64,000 nucleotides of DNA from Marinobacter fonticola (GTDB taxonomy: Bacteria; Pseudomonadota; Gammaproteobacteria; Pseudomonadales; Oleiphilaceae): assembly GCF_008122265.1 (NCBI RefSeq), contig NZ_CP043042.1:1240001-1304000 (forward strand), given 5' to 3'. Below are positions 1 to 8,163 of the stretch, in pieces. The notes under the pieces were generated by a model, which had not been told where the DNA came from, ran no database searches, and saw only the letters and a program-made list of their open reading frames with translations. The translations under genes and the position numbers were made by a program. Within the stretch, counting starts at the first letter, position 1; every line of letters starts with the position of its first letter.

Positions 1-1
1 G

Positions 2-364
2 GCGCCGCTGCAGCGCTACGAGGCCGTCACTCAGTGTTTCGTCCAGTTGGGCAAAGTCATGGATGAAGATATGGTCGAAATGCTCCAGACCGGCCTGGCG
101 TCGATGCAATGGGAGCAGTTGCCTGCGCCCCAGCGCCGTCACTTCGCGACCCATTTGCGCGACCTCGCTGGCCAGATCGATCCGGACAACGCTTCGAAGT
201 CTGTCAGTGAAAAGCGTTTGATACCCGGCAGCAGTCCCGGGCCGCGTTATGACGAGGTGCGATTTGGCACTCAGGATGCGCTATTGCGTGCCCTGCAGGA
301 TCAGCCCGAACACGTTTCGCTGGATGCCTGGTTGGACCGGATCATTCGGGGCTCGAAAAGGTAG
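2..364 (+). CDS. Unrecognised protein, C-terminal part only
   Basis: The reading frame is open from the first bases of the window and ends at a TAG at 362-364, so the true start lies outside and the gene is partial. About 120 residues are visible. They are hydrophilic and mostly predicted helical, with no membrane segment, no signal and no catalytic motif that I recognise. A TTG at 47 could serve as a start, but the frame continues upstream without a stop, which favours a longer protein. I cannot assign a family. It runs in the same direction as the acyl-CoA reductase gene, but 446 bases separate them, so co-transcription is doubtful. Confidence 0.55.
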   Translation, partial: APLQRYEAVTQCFVQLGKVMDEDMVEMLQTGLASMQWEQLPAPQRRHFATHLRDLAGQIDPDNASKSVSEKRLIPGSSPGPRYDEVRFGTQDALLRALQDQPEHVSLDAWLDRIIRGSKR

Positions 365-810
365 ATTTTAGGGACGTATTAACCCCGTCTTTTTTCTTTC
401 ATAATGTCGGTCCGCTGTGGGTTTGTCATACCGGGTCATGGCGGATACGGCGTCACAGTTTCAGTAACCGATGTATATCTGAACTATTTTCTTGCTTCAG
501 GTCACCTATTTGTCACGGCATGCACCGTAAAATGGCCCGCGAAGCGATTTGCAGTCGTTGAGATTCGAAACTGTTTTCAGTCTGCCGTGTCGTGCCCGTG
601 AAGCTTTGCTGTGAACTCAGCAACTTCTTGCTGTAAACCCAGCGACTTATAGGTCAGGCGGTTTTATCCCGTGCCAGCCCCCTGGAACTGGCGCGGTTGA
701 TGCATTCTTCAGTTTGACCTTTGTGGGAAACCAGGACGTTTTTCTTGAGGGCCCTGACACTCGGACGTCTTCGAGGCCCCTTAACACGATTTTTGAGAAG
801 GAGTTCCGTC
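365..810. other. Intergenic region upstream of fatty acyl-CoA reductase
   Basis: This 446-base stretch holds no convincing gene. An open frame at 404-601 lacks a ribosome site. Two small inverted repeats are visible: TTGCTG/CAGCAA arms at 606-611 and 618-623, and a CCGTGCCAG / CTGGCGCGG pair around 670-700. Either could be an operator or RNA hairpin. The promoter for the reductase must lie here, but I cannot place it confidently. Confidence 0.4.
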
Positions 811-2337
811 ATGCCGTACACCGTCGAACAGCCCGGTTCGAATGTCTTACGAGCGCTGAAAGGGAAGCATGTGTTGATTACCGGTACCACCGGTTTTCTG
901 GGTAAGGTTGTGCTGGAAAAGCTGATCCGGGCTATGCCGGATATTGGCGGCATCCATTTGCTGATCAGGGGTAATCGTCGACATCCCAAGGCGCATGATC
1001 GCTTTCTAAACGAGATTGCCTGTTCCTCGGTATTCGAGCATCTGAAGTTGAGCGATCCGGATGCCTTCGATGCCTTTATCGAGCAAAAAGTGCACTGCAT
1101 AACGGGCGAGGTCACCGCGCCGCATTTTGGTCTGACTGAAGCTAAGTTCGAGCAACTCGCCGGGCGTCTGGACGCTGTGATCAATTCGGCGGCCAGCGTC
1201 AATTTCAGAGAGGAACTGGACAAGGCGCTGGAGATTAACGCGCTGTGCCTGCGCAATGTCATCGACCTGTCCAACACCGGCAATCCGTTACCCGTCATCC
1301 AGGTCTCGACCTGCTATGTCAACGGCATGAATGCGGGCCAGGCTCACGAAGACGTGGCGCGGCCGGCGAAAGGCAATGTCGCGCGTGCCGACGACGGTTC
1401 CTATGAAGTGGACGAGCTGATCCACTTGCTTCAGGACAAAATTGCAGACGTCAAATCACGCTATTCCGGACCGGTATTGGAGAAAAAGCTGGTTGAGCTG
1501 GGTATCCGCGAGGCCAACCGTTACGGCTGGAGCGACACCTATACGTTCACCAAGTGGATGGGCGAGCAGATTCTCGCTCGCGGTCTGCAAGGCGCGCCGC
1601 TGACCATTCTGCGACCATCCATTATCGAGAGTGCGTTGGAAGAGCCGGCTCCGGGCTGGATCGAAGGCGTGAAAGTGGCCGATGCGATCATCCTGGCTTA
1701 TGCCCGGGAAAAAGTTGCGCTGTTCCCCGGTAAACGCAGCGGCGTGATTGATGTTATCCCGGCGGATTTGGTGGCCAACAGCATCATTCTGTCTCTCGCC
1801 GAAACGTTTATCGAGCCGATCCAGCACCGCATTTATCAGTGCTGCAGTGGCTCGGGCAATCCGATCACCCTCGGCGAGTTCATCGACCACCTGATGATGG
1901 AGGCCAAGGAGAATTATGCGGCCTATGATCGTCTGTTCTACCGGCGCCCACGCAAACCCTTCATTGCGGTCAATCGCCGGCTGTTCGGGGCGGTGATCAA
2001 CGGCGCACGGATGCCCTTGCAGATCATGAACCAGGCGATGAAACTGGCGGGCAGTGAGCGCGAGTTGAGGTCCCTGCGGAATATCGATACCACGCTCTCT
2101 TTGGCGACAATTTTCGGCTTCTACACCGCGCCGGACTACATCTTCCATAACGACCGGCTACTGGCGTTGTCCCAGCGCTTGGGCGAGCATGATCAGTCGC
2201 TGTTCCCGGTCGATGCGCGCCGTATCGATTGGCCCACCTATTTGCGCAAGATTCACTTGGCCGGCCTGAATAAGTACGCGCTTGGCGAGCGTAAGCTCTA
2301 TCGCCTCAAGACCCGTAAGGAGCGCAAGGCGGCCTGA
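811..2337 (+). CDS. Fatty acyl-CoA reductase (alcohol-forming, short type)
   Basis: Probably reduces long-chain acyl-CoA with NADPH to fatty alcohol, the first committed step of wax ester synthesis. The 508-residue product has an N-terminal NAD-binding domain of the male-sterility/FAR family: TGTTGFLG at residues 24-31 binds the dinucleotide, and the YTFTK pair (Y244, K248) is the SDR-type catalytic Tyr-Lys. A C-terminal FAR domain follows. Length and sequence fit the short Marinobacter reductases of about 510 residues rather than the longer bifunctional ones of about 660. The ATG at 811 is chosen because AAGGAG lies at 798-803; the frame is open 30 codons further upstream without a ribosome site. 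No wax synthase gene is in this window. It is followed by a strong hairpin terminator and is probably monocistronic. Confidence 0.88.
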   Translation: MPYTVEQPGSNVLRALKGKHVLITGTTGFLGKVVLEKLIRAMPDIGGIHLLIRGNRRHPKAHDRFLNEIACSSVFEHLKLSDPDAFDAFIEQKVHCITGEVTAPHFGLTEAKFEQLAGRLDAVINSAASVNFREELDKALEINALCLRNVIDLSNTGNPLPVIQVSTCYVNGMNAGQAHEDVARPAKGNVARADDGSYEVDELIHLLQDKIADVKSRYSGPVLEKKLVELGIREANRYGWSDTYTFTKWMGEQILARGLQGAPLTILRPSIIESALEEPAPGWIEGVKVADAIILAYAREKVALFPGKRSGVIDVIPADLVANSIILSLAETFIEPIQHRIYQCCSGSGNPITLGEFIDHLMMEAKENYAAYDRLFYRRPRKPFIAVNRRLFGAVINGARMPLQIMNQAMKLAGSERELRSLRNIDTTLSLATIFGFYTAPDYIFHNDRLLALSQRLGEHDQSLFPVDARRIDWPTYLRKIHLAGLNKYALGERKLYRLKTRKERKAA

Positions 2338-2377
2338 TCGCAAGGCCGTCTGACATATCGCAAGGCCGTCTGACATA
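2338..2377 (+). repeat. Perfect 20-bp tandem duplication after the stop codon
   Basis: Two identical 20-base units (2338-2357 and 2358-2377, each containing AAGGCCGTCTGACATA) directly follow the TGA of the acyl-CoA reductase gene. They look like a recent slip duplication and push the terminator hairpin away from the gene. Confidence 0.85.
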
Positions 2378-2378
2378 G

Positions 2379-2405
2379 TGCCCCGGCGACGAGCGCGCCG
2401 GGGCA
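2379..2405 (+). terminator. Terminator of fatty acyl-CoA reductase gene
   Basis: A perfect 10-bp stem (TGCCCCGGCG / CGCCGGGGCA) with a seven-base loop, followed by a pyrimidine-rich TCTCTTTCCT run. The T-run is imperfect, so efficiency is uncertain. Confidence 0.7.
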
Positions 2406-2418
2406 GCCCCTCTCTTTC

Positions 2419-2688
2419 CTAGTGCACTGTTTGGTTAATTCGCTGACTTAATGAGGCCCTGAGAATCTGGATAGCAAGGCGCGGTGGCGAGGGTGTGGTG
2501 GTTCCACATCGAGCCGCCGCAACGCCGCTAGCCAGATTCTCAGGGCCTCCCTTCGGGCGAGCTTCTGAAGGCTTTGGATCTGCGTTGCTGCTCTTTGACA
2601 TGGAACCACCATGCCTGCAGACCAGCGCCTTGCCCAAAGCCTTCAGAAGCTCGCAGTAAGTCAGCGAATTAACCAAACAGTGCACTAG
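2419..2688. repeat. Composite nested inverted-repeat element (copy A)
   Basis: Perfect 32-bp outer arms (2419-2450 and 2657-2688) enclose two further hairpins: arms 2453-2470/2532-2549 (18 bp, perfect) and 2558-2577/2634-2653 (20 bp, perfect). They are joined by the mini-hairpin CCCTTCGGG at 2549-2557. Inside hairpin 1 the tip is TGTGG-TGGTT-CCACA; inside hairpin 2 it is CATGG-AACCA-CCATG, so the two tip loops are reverse complements. GCAAGGCG near the start of hairpin 1 mirrors CGCCTTG near the end of hairpin 2. The ends read CTAG on both sides, compatible with a 4-bp target duplication. No protein is encoded. It is not a repeat family I recognise. See copy C at 35234-35513. Confidence 0.85.
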
Positions 2689-3068
2689 AGCCCGTTTCTT
2701 TCAGTTATCGTGTTGCTGGCAATGCTGGCGGTTTGCTGACTCTCCCTCCATCGGCAGCTATGCTGATACAGTAACTGTGCGTTTCAAAAGGGAGCTCCGA
2801 GGCGCTTAGGGCGGGGGGCGCGTCCCCCGGTGAGGACAAAGTTTCGCATTAATAGGACATTAGTCTAATTCAACCCGGCTCGTGTGCCGTGGTGAACTAT
2901 CGGACTATAAACGTGGCCTGTCCTGAAAAAGATAAAAATACCCTCGTCAGCGACAAGGCCCGAACCTCAGGCTCTAATGCAGCCTGCATGACTGCCTCGT
3001 ACAGGCGTTTCAGCGGTTCCAACGATTCCAATAATGAAAAGCTGATCCACAAATAAAAGGGGAGCACG
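2689..3068. other. Intergenic region upstream of acs
   Basis: No gene is supported here. It contains a GC-rich hairpin around 2810-2840 and a short perfect palindrome at 2859-2869. The long leader fits a regulated acs promoter, but I cannot place -35/-10 boxes with confidence. Confidence 0.4.
2859..2869. promoter_or_regulatory. Candidate operator upstream of acs
   Basis: ATTAGTCTAAT is a perfect 5+1+5 palindrome in the acs leader, about 200 bases before the start codon. A response regulator of the CrbR/ErdR type, such as the one encoded downstream, is a plausible but unproven binder. Short palindromes also occur by chance. Confidence 0.25.
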
Positions 3069-5024
3069 ATGACGGAACAACACAAGCATTTGTATCCAGT
3101 GACCGAAGCTTTTAAAAAGCGGGCGCTGGTCGACCGGGCGCAATACGAAGCGATGTACGAGCAGTCCATCAAGGACCCGGAAGCTTTCTGGGGCGAGCAT
3201 GGTAAACGGCTCGAGTGGAGCAAGCCCTACACCAAGGTCAAGAACTCCACCTACGACTACGACAACCTCTCCATAAAGTGGTTTGAGGACGGCGAGCTCA
3301 ACGCCTCGGTCAACTGCCTGGACCGCCACCTCGAAACGCGCGGCGACCAAACCGCGATTATCTTCGAGGGTGACGAACCCAGCGTCTCCCGGCACGTCAC
3401 CTACCGCGAGCTGCATGCCGAAACCTGTAAATTCGCCAACGTGCTCAAAACCCTCGGGGTCAGCAAGGGCGATGTGGTTACTATCTATATGCCGATGATC
3501 GTCGAGACGGCGGTGGCCATGCTGGCCTGCGCCCGTATCGGCGCGGTCCATTCGGTCGTCTTCGGTGGCTTCTCGCCGGAGGCCCTTGGGGCGCGGATCC
3601 AGAACGGTAACTCCCGTTTTGTGGTCACGGCCGACGAGGGGGTTCGCGGGGGGCGCACGATTCCGCTGAAGAAGAATGTGGACAAGGCGCTGGAGAGCGA
3701 TAAGGTGCCCGACATCGAGCGGGTGATCGTGGTTACCCGCACCGGCGGCGACGTGCCATGGGACGAGAGTCGGGATGCCCGCTACGAAGACTTGATGAAG
3801 AGTGCCTCGGCTGACTGCCCGGCGGAGCCGATGAATGCCGAAGATCCGCTGTTCATGCTGTATACCTCAGGGTCTACCGGTGCGCCCAAAGGGGTTCTCC
3901 ATACTACCGGCGGCTACCTGGTCTTTACCGCCATGACCCATGAGTATGTCTTCGACTACCACGATGGCGATGTCTACTGGTGCACGGCCGACTTCGGCTG
4001 GATCACCGGGCATAGTTATATTCTGTACGGACCGCTGGCCAACGGCGCGAAGACCCTGCTTTTCGAAGGCGTGCCCAACTACCCGGACGCTTCACGTATC
4101 GGCCAGGTGGTCGACAAGCATAAAGTCAACATTCTCTATACCGCGCCGACAGCGATCCGCGCGCTGATGGCTCAGGGCGACAGCTGCATGGCGAACTCGT
4201 CTCGCGACAGTCTGAACCTGCTGGGGTCCGTCGGTGAGCCAATCAACCCGGAAGCCTGGGAGTGGTACTACCGGGTGATCGGTAACTCCAAGTGCCCGAT
4301 CGTGGATACCTGGTGGCAAACCGAAACGGGCGGCATTCTGATCAGTCCGCTGCCGGGCGCTACTGACCTCAAGCCGGGGTCCGCTACGCTGCCATTCTTC
4401 GGTGTGCAGCCGGCCGTGGTCGACAACGATGGCAATATCCTGGAAGGCAAGACTGAAGGCAATCTGGTCATCCTGGATAGCTGGCCCGGTCAGATGCGCA
4501 CCATCTATGGCGACCATGAGCGCTTCAAGCAAACCTACTTCAGCACCTATAAAGGGCGCTACTTCACCGGCGACGGTGTGCGTCGCGACGAAGACGGTTA
4601 CTACTGGATCACCGGCCGCGTGGATGACGTGCTGAACGTTTCCGGGCACCGTTTGGGTACCGCCGAAGTGGAAAGCGCATTGGTGGCACACAAAAAGGTG
4701 GCGGAAGCGGCGGTCGTCGGCTATCCCCACGAGATAAAGGGGCAGGGCATCTACGTGTATGTCACCCTGGTGCAAGGCGAGGAGCCGAGCGAAGAGCTTC
4801 GCAAGGAGCTGATCCAGTGGGTGCGTAAAGAGATCGGACCGATTGCTTCGCCGGATGTGATCCAGTGGGCGCCCGGACTGCCGAAAACGCGCTCGGGCAA
4901 AATCATGCGCCGTATCCTGCGCAAGATTGCCGCCAACGAGCATGATCAGTTGGGTGATACGTCCACCCTGGCAGATCCCGGTGTGGTCGATGAACTGATC
5001 GCGCAACGCGAGCCCGATAAGTAG
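3069..5024 (+). CDS. acsA: Acetyl-CoA synthetase
   Basis: Activates acetate to acetyl-CoA through acetyl-adenylate in the cytoplasm. The 651-residue product has the full family length. The AMP-binding P-loop-like motif [11 protein letters not shown] lies near residue 265, the WWQTETG motif near 417, and the C-terminal [11 protein letters not shown] contains the catalytic lysine K611 that protein acetylases modify in related enzymes. The ATG has AAGGGGAG just upstream. The gene is followed after 229 bases by a LuxR-type response regulator of the CrbR/ErdR kind, which controls acs in Vibrio and Pseudomonas; the arrangement suggests acetate-switch control. No actP permease or crbS sensor is adjacent here. 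Confidence 0.96.
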   Translation: MTEQHKHLYPVTEAFKKRALVDRAQYEAMYEQSIKDPEAFWGEHGKRLEWSKPYTKVKNSTYDYDNLSIKWFEDGELNASVNCLDRHLETRGDQTAIIFEGDEPSVSRHVTYRELHAETCKFANVLKTLGVSKGDVVTIYMPMIVETAVAMLACARIGAVHSVVFGGFSPEALGARIQNGNSRFVVTADEGVRGGRTIPLKKNVDKALESDKVPDIERVIVVTRTGGDVPWDESRDARYEDLMKSASADCPAEPMNAEDPLFMLYTSGSTGAPKGVLHTTGGYLVFTAMTHEYVFDYHDGDVYWCTADFGWITGHSYILYGPLANGAKTLLFEGVPNYPDASRIGQVVDKHKVNILYTAPTAIRALMAQGDSCMANSSRDSLNLLGSVGEPINPEAWEWYYRVIGNSKCPIVDTWWQTETGGILISPLPGATDLKPGSATLPFFGVQPAVVDNDGNILEGKTEGNLVILDSWPGQMRTIYGDHERFKQTYFSTYKGRYFTGDGVRRDEDGYYWITGRVDDVLNVSGHRLGTAEVESALVAHKKVAEAAVVGYPHEIKGQGIYVYVTLVQGEEPSEELRKELIQWVRKEIGPIASPDVIQWAPGLPKTRSGKIMRRILRKIAANEHDQLGDTSTLADPGVVDELIAQREPDK

Positions 5025-5253
5025 CACCGCTCCGGGAGCGGGCCGGCTCCCTTGGGGCCGGTAAGACATAGCATTTGCCGAAGGGCGAACGTTCGAAAGC
5101 CAGTGGATTGCGCTTGCGCAGTTCGCTGGCTTTTGCTTTGTGCGTGCTATCATTCAGGACAATGGACTCAGCGCGGGCTTTTACCCTGCGATAAAAACAA
5201 GATAAGAAGGGCTTTTCGCTCTTCTTGGCCTTACGAAGGAGACAGACTTACCC

Positions 5254-5919
5254 ATGGTTCAGCAAATTATCATTGCCGATGATCACCCGTTGTTCCGGGC
5301 GGCCCTCCGCCAGGCGGTATCCGAGGCAGTGCCCGATGCCGAAATGGTGGAAGTCGACAGCATTAAGACGCTGCAGGCGGCTGTGGAGCGGCATCCCGAT
5401 GCGGACCTGGTGTTGCTGGATCTCAATATGCCCGGCGCGCATGGTTTTTCCGGCTTGGTCTTTATGCGCGGCCAGTATCCCGGGTTGCCGGTTGTTGTGG
5501 TCTCCGGTTCGGAGGAGTTGCAGGTGATGCGCCGCTCCATCGACTATGGCGCGTCGGGCTTCATTCCCAAGTCTGCCCCGTTGCCCGAAATTACCGAAGC
5601 CATCCGCGAAGTGCTGAACGGCGAGGTCTGGTTGCCGGCGGGTGTCGCTGAAAAGCTGGACCGTATGCAGGCCGATGTCACGGATTTCTCCGACAAGCTG
5701 GCGTCGCTCACTCCCCAGCAATTCCGTGTGCTAGGTATGCTGGCCGAAGGTCTGCTCAACAAGCAGATTGCCTACGACCTCGACGTCTCGGAAGCGACGG
5801 TGAAAGCGCACATCACAGCGGTATTCCGCAAGTTGGGTGTGCGCAACCGGACCCAGGCGGTGATCGCGATCCAGCAAATGGAAATTGATCCTTCCGATAC
5901 ATCGCTATCCGGTAGGTGA
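5254..5919 (+). CDS. crbR: LuxR-family response regulator, CrbR/ErdR-like
   Basis: Two-component response regulator of 221 residues. The N-terminal receiver has the acidic pocket (D9, D10) and the phosphoacceptor D56 in LVLLDLNMPG; the C-terminal LuxR/GerE helix-turn-helix runs from about residue 150, with the recognition helix in SEATVKAHITAVFRKLGV. It lies directly downstream of acs, which is where CrbR (ErdR/AgmR in pseudomonads) is found; these regulators turn on acetate and alcohol use. The partner sensor (CrbS/MxtR type) is not in the window. The start ATG follows GAAGGAGAC. The assignment to CrbR rests on neighbourhood and general resemblance, not on a tree. Confidence 0.82.
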   Translation: MVQQIIIADDHPLFRAALRQAVSEAVPDAEMVEVDSIKTLQAAVERHPDADLVLLDLNMPGAHGFSGLVFMRGQYPGLPVVVVSGSEELQVMRRSIDYGASGFIPKSAPLPEITEAIREVLNGEVWLPAGVAEKLDRMQADVTDFSDKLASLTPQQFRVLGMLAEGLLNKQIAYDLDVSEATVKAHITAVFRKLGVRNRTQAVIAIQQMEIDPSDTSLSGR

Positions 5920-6234
5920 CCATCCCCGCGTAAAGTTCCGTAGCTTTGACGCCGCCTGCCCAGGCGGCGTTTTTGTTTGGTCTCGATTTCCGATCAGGCG
6001 TTACAGCAGCGATTCGGGTCACGTTGTTCACCCGGCGGTACATTTACCGTATTCGCATAGGAGGCTGGTGAGGCTTGCCGAACCGCATTGATTGTCCTTC
6101 CGCTTTCCGATTCGTGCCTATTTATGTACACGCGTACGCTATTTCAGTTTGGGGCTCATTCTTGCAAAGCCCGCGACCGGAGCGCTATAGAGCCGATTGG
6201 GTGCGCTTGCCAAGCAAAATTTATCTATCGGTGA
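5920..6234. other. Intergenic region before the desaturase promoter
   Basis: After the terminator at 5949-5975 I see nothing that looks like a gene down to the desaturase promoter. Short open frames on either strand lack ribosome sites and recognisable products. Confidence 0.4.
5949..5975 (+). terminator. Terminator after crbR-like gene
   Basis: A 9-bp GC stem (CGCCGCCTG / CAGGCGGCG) with a two-base apex, followed by TTTTTG. This is a classic Rho-independent terminator 30 bases after the stop codon. Confidence 0.85.
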
Positions 6235-6263
6235 TTGAACTGTCACAAGCTATTCTGTAAATT
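6235..6263 (+). promoter_or_regulatory. Sigma-70 type promoter of desaturase gene
   Basis: TTGAAC at 6235-6240 and TAAATT at 6258-6263 with an ideal 17-base spacer. Transcription would begin about 6270, inside the palindrome at 6265-6282. Confidence 0.6.
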
Positions 6264-6264
6264 C

Positions 6265-6282
6265 AGCGAACACTTGTACGCT
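6265..6282. promoter_or_regulatory. Candidate TetR-type (DesT-like) operator
   Basis: AGCGAACACTTGTACGCT is an interrupted palindrome (7 of 8 arm positions match around a CT centre) placed over the expected transcription start of the desaturase gene. It resembles, from memory, the DesT operator of Pseudomonas desaturase genes, a TetR-family regulator that reads acyl-CoA saturation. No desT gene is nearby, so the binder is inferred. Confidence 0.55.
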
Positions 6283-6301
6283 TAAGTTCAGGAGTAGCTC
6301 T

Positions 6302-7405
6302 GTGAATGCGGCCGTAAAACCCGAATCTATCCGTCCCGCCAGCTTTGGCCAGCAGGACGAGCGTGCGTTGCGCGATCAAATGCGTAAGGATCTGCCGGCG
6401 GATACTTTCAAGGCGCAAACCTGGCGCGTGATCTGGTTCCTGCCTCTGCAACTGGTCATCTGGGGTGGGATCGTGACGATTCTAATGGCCGGTTTGCCGT
6501 GGTACGCGAATCTGGGGCTAGGCTTGGTGGTGGGGCACACCATCGGTTCCCAGGCATTGCTGGCCCATGAGGTTTTACACGGAGCCCTGGGTATGAGTCG
6601 GGGGTGGCAGAATTTCTTTGGCTGGCTGGGTTTCGGACCGATGGTCGCGCCGCCGGAGTTCTGGCGCAAGTGGCACAACTCGGTTCATCATGCCCACACC
6701 AATATGGGCGATACGGATCCGGACAGCTTCGGGACCCTGCGCCGGTATAAAGCGGATCCGAGGCAAAAGAAATTTCCCAAGCTGGCGCCTGGGTCGGGCA
6801 CCTGGTACAGCCTGCTCTTCCTGACCTACTCCTTTACGATGCACGCGCAAATTGTGTTATGGAAGCAGGCCAAGCGGCGTAAGCAGTTCCGCGGTTTCAA
6901 TCGTCGCAAGGCGATCATCCAATCATTGCTATGCGTCGCGGGCTGGCTGGCCCTGGCCGTCATTTCCGGACCGCTGGCGCTCTTTACCGTGGTGATTCCA
7001 TTTATGGTGGCGAATGCGTTGGGGCAGGGGTATATCCTGACCAACCACTTCTTGCGGCCACAGACGGAGAGCAATAATCCGCTGGATAACTCCATGAGCG
7101 TGCGCACGCTGCCACTCCTGGATCGGCTGCACTACCGCTTTAGCCATCATATCGAGCACCATTTCTTCCCCAAGATGCCATCCCATAAGGCGCCACGCCT
7201 GCGGGAATGGTTGGAGGTGCACTATCCCGAACGCTATGTGGCGCCAACGCACTGGCAGGCCATGAAGCTGTTGTATGCCACGCCCCGGGTCTACCAAGAT
7301 CCAACGGTGCTGGTGGACCCCAATCACCCGGAGCGGACGTTCGATTTGCTGCCACTGCAGGTGGAAATGAGCGCCGCGACCTATAAGGCGCAAGCCTTGA
7401 GCTAA
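6302..7405 (+). CDS. Membrane fatty acid desaturase
   Basis: Membrane di-iron desaturase of 367 residues that probably introduces a double bond into acyl-CoA or phospholipid acyl chains. The three histidine boxes are present: HEVLH (H89-H93), HNSVHH (from H125) and HHIEHH near residue 282. Hydrophobic pairs flank them (about 45-85 and 205-245). GTG at 6302 is taken as start because CAGGAG sits six bases before it. The product resembles proteobacterial delta-9-type acyl-CoA desaturases of the DesB/DesC kind, but the position of desaturation cannot be read from sequence. Its own promoter and palindromic operator suggest control by acyl-CoA composition. It converges on the TauE-like gene with only 24 bases between. 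Confidence 0.88.
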   Translation: MNAAVKPESIRPASFGQQDERALRDQMRKDLPADTFKAQTWRVIWFLPLQLVIWGGIVTILMAGLPWYANLGLGLVVGHTIGSQALLAHEVLHGALGMSRGWQNFFGWLGFGPMVAPPEFWRKWHNSVHHAHTNMGDTDPDSFGTLRRYKADPRQKKFPKLAPGSGTWYSLLFLTYSFTMHAQIVLWKQAKRRKQFRGFNRRKAIIQSLLCVAGWLALAVISGPLALFTVVIPFMVANALGQGYILTNHFLRPQTESNNPLDNSMSVRTLPLLDRLHYRFSHHIEHHFFPKMPSHKAPRLREWLEVHYPERYVAPTHWQAMKLLYATPRVYQDPTVLVDPNHPERTFDLLPLQVEMSAATYKAQALS

Positions 7406-7429
7406 GAATGTGTGTAAAGCGTGTGCTGA

Positions 7430-8161
7430 TCAACTGCCGGTGAGGCCGCGTACGAGGGCGCCCACACCGGCAATGGCGGCGATGCAGAGGATCAATGGCC
7501 GCATGGCGGCAAAAGGTAGGCGCTGCACCAGCAAGCCGGATAGTAGAAAGCCTGCGATGACGCCCGGCAGCGTGTAGGCGAATAGTTTGAGTTCCACGGT
7601 GCCCAGGCGTCCGGCGAAAACCAGCGCGACAATGCTGGCGCAACTGGCAAAAAGAAAGAATGCCGACATATTGGCCCGCACCAGCGGGCCTTTTTCGTTC
7701 TGGTAGATCATGGCGATGGGTGGGCCACCCACGGCGACCGTTGTCCCCATATAGCCGCTGGCGGCACCGGCGATCACGCTGTTGCGGGTGTTCAGCTCAG
7801 GCTTGAGACCCAGCACGCTCAGTAATACGCCAAAAAGAATCAGGCCACCGAAGACCAGGTCAAATGCCTGGCCGGTGATGGCGGCCAGAGTGAAGCCCGC
7901 CAGCACCGTGCCCACGATGCTGCCGCCGATGGCAAAGCGCACCTCGCGGAAGCGGATGCTGGCGCGGTTGCGCAACAGCAGCAAAACCGTTAGCACCACC
8001 GCGTTGACCACCAGCGGTCCCGGTACAAACAGTGGACTGAGCAGGAACAGTAGCGGTGCCGACAGGGTGCCTATGCCGTAGCCGGCAATGCCTTGCAGGC
8101 AGCAGCCAGCAAGCAGGAACAGGTTGGCGAGCAGGAAATCGACAAGCGTCAACTGTTCCAC
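7430..8161 (-). CDS. TauE/SafE family membrane transporter
   Basis: Predicted inner-membrane exporter of sulfite, sulfoacetate or other organic anions; the family is broad, so the substrate is unknown. The 243-residue product is almost wholly hydrophobic, with about eight membrane segments in two repeats and the family's glycine-rich turns (GIAGYGIG near residue 24; GTTVAVGGPP near 140). The GTG at 8161 lies two bases after the stop of the upstream lipoprotein gene, so the two are translationally coupled; a longer frame would run inside that gene and is rejected. Pairing with a DUF1439 lipoprotein has no obvious functional meaning. Confidence 0.8.
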   Translation of the reverse strand: MEQLTLVDFLLANLFLLAGCCLQGIAGYGIGTLSAPLLFLLSPLFVPGPLVVNAVVLTVLLLLRNRASIRFREVRFAIGGSIVGTVLAGFTLAAITGQAFDLVFGGLILFGVLLSVLGLKPELNTRNSVIAGAASGYMGTTVAVGGPPIAMIYQNEKGPLVRANMSAFFLFASCASIVALVFAGRLGTVELKLFAYTLPGVIAGFLLSGLLVQRLPFAAMRPLILCIAAIAGVGALVRGLTGS

Positions 8162-8163
8162 GA

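Noticed and set aside
404..601. A 65-codon frame between the left partial gene and the acyl-CoA reductase
   Set aside because: No ribosome site, no recognisable product and odd composition; treated as non-coding.
2419..2685. An 88-codon minus-strand frame
   Set aside because: It lies wholly inside the inverted-repeat element A; the sequence is explained by the repeats.
2715..2740. A TGGCA...TTTGC pattern upstream of acs resembling a sigma-54 promoter
   Set aside because: The spacing of the GG and GC elements does not fit the required ten bases between them.
5029..5066. Hairpins after acs as a terminator
   Set aside because: Short GC stems are present but no T-run follows, so termination is not supported.
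4092..5153. A 353-codon frame antisense to acs
   Set aside because: High GC leaves long open antisense frames; acs on the other strand is complete and conserved.
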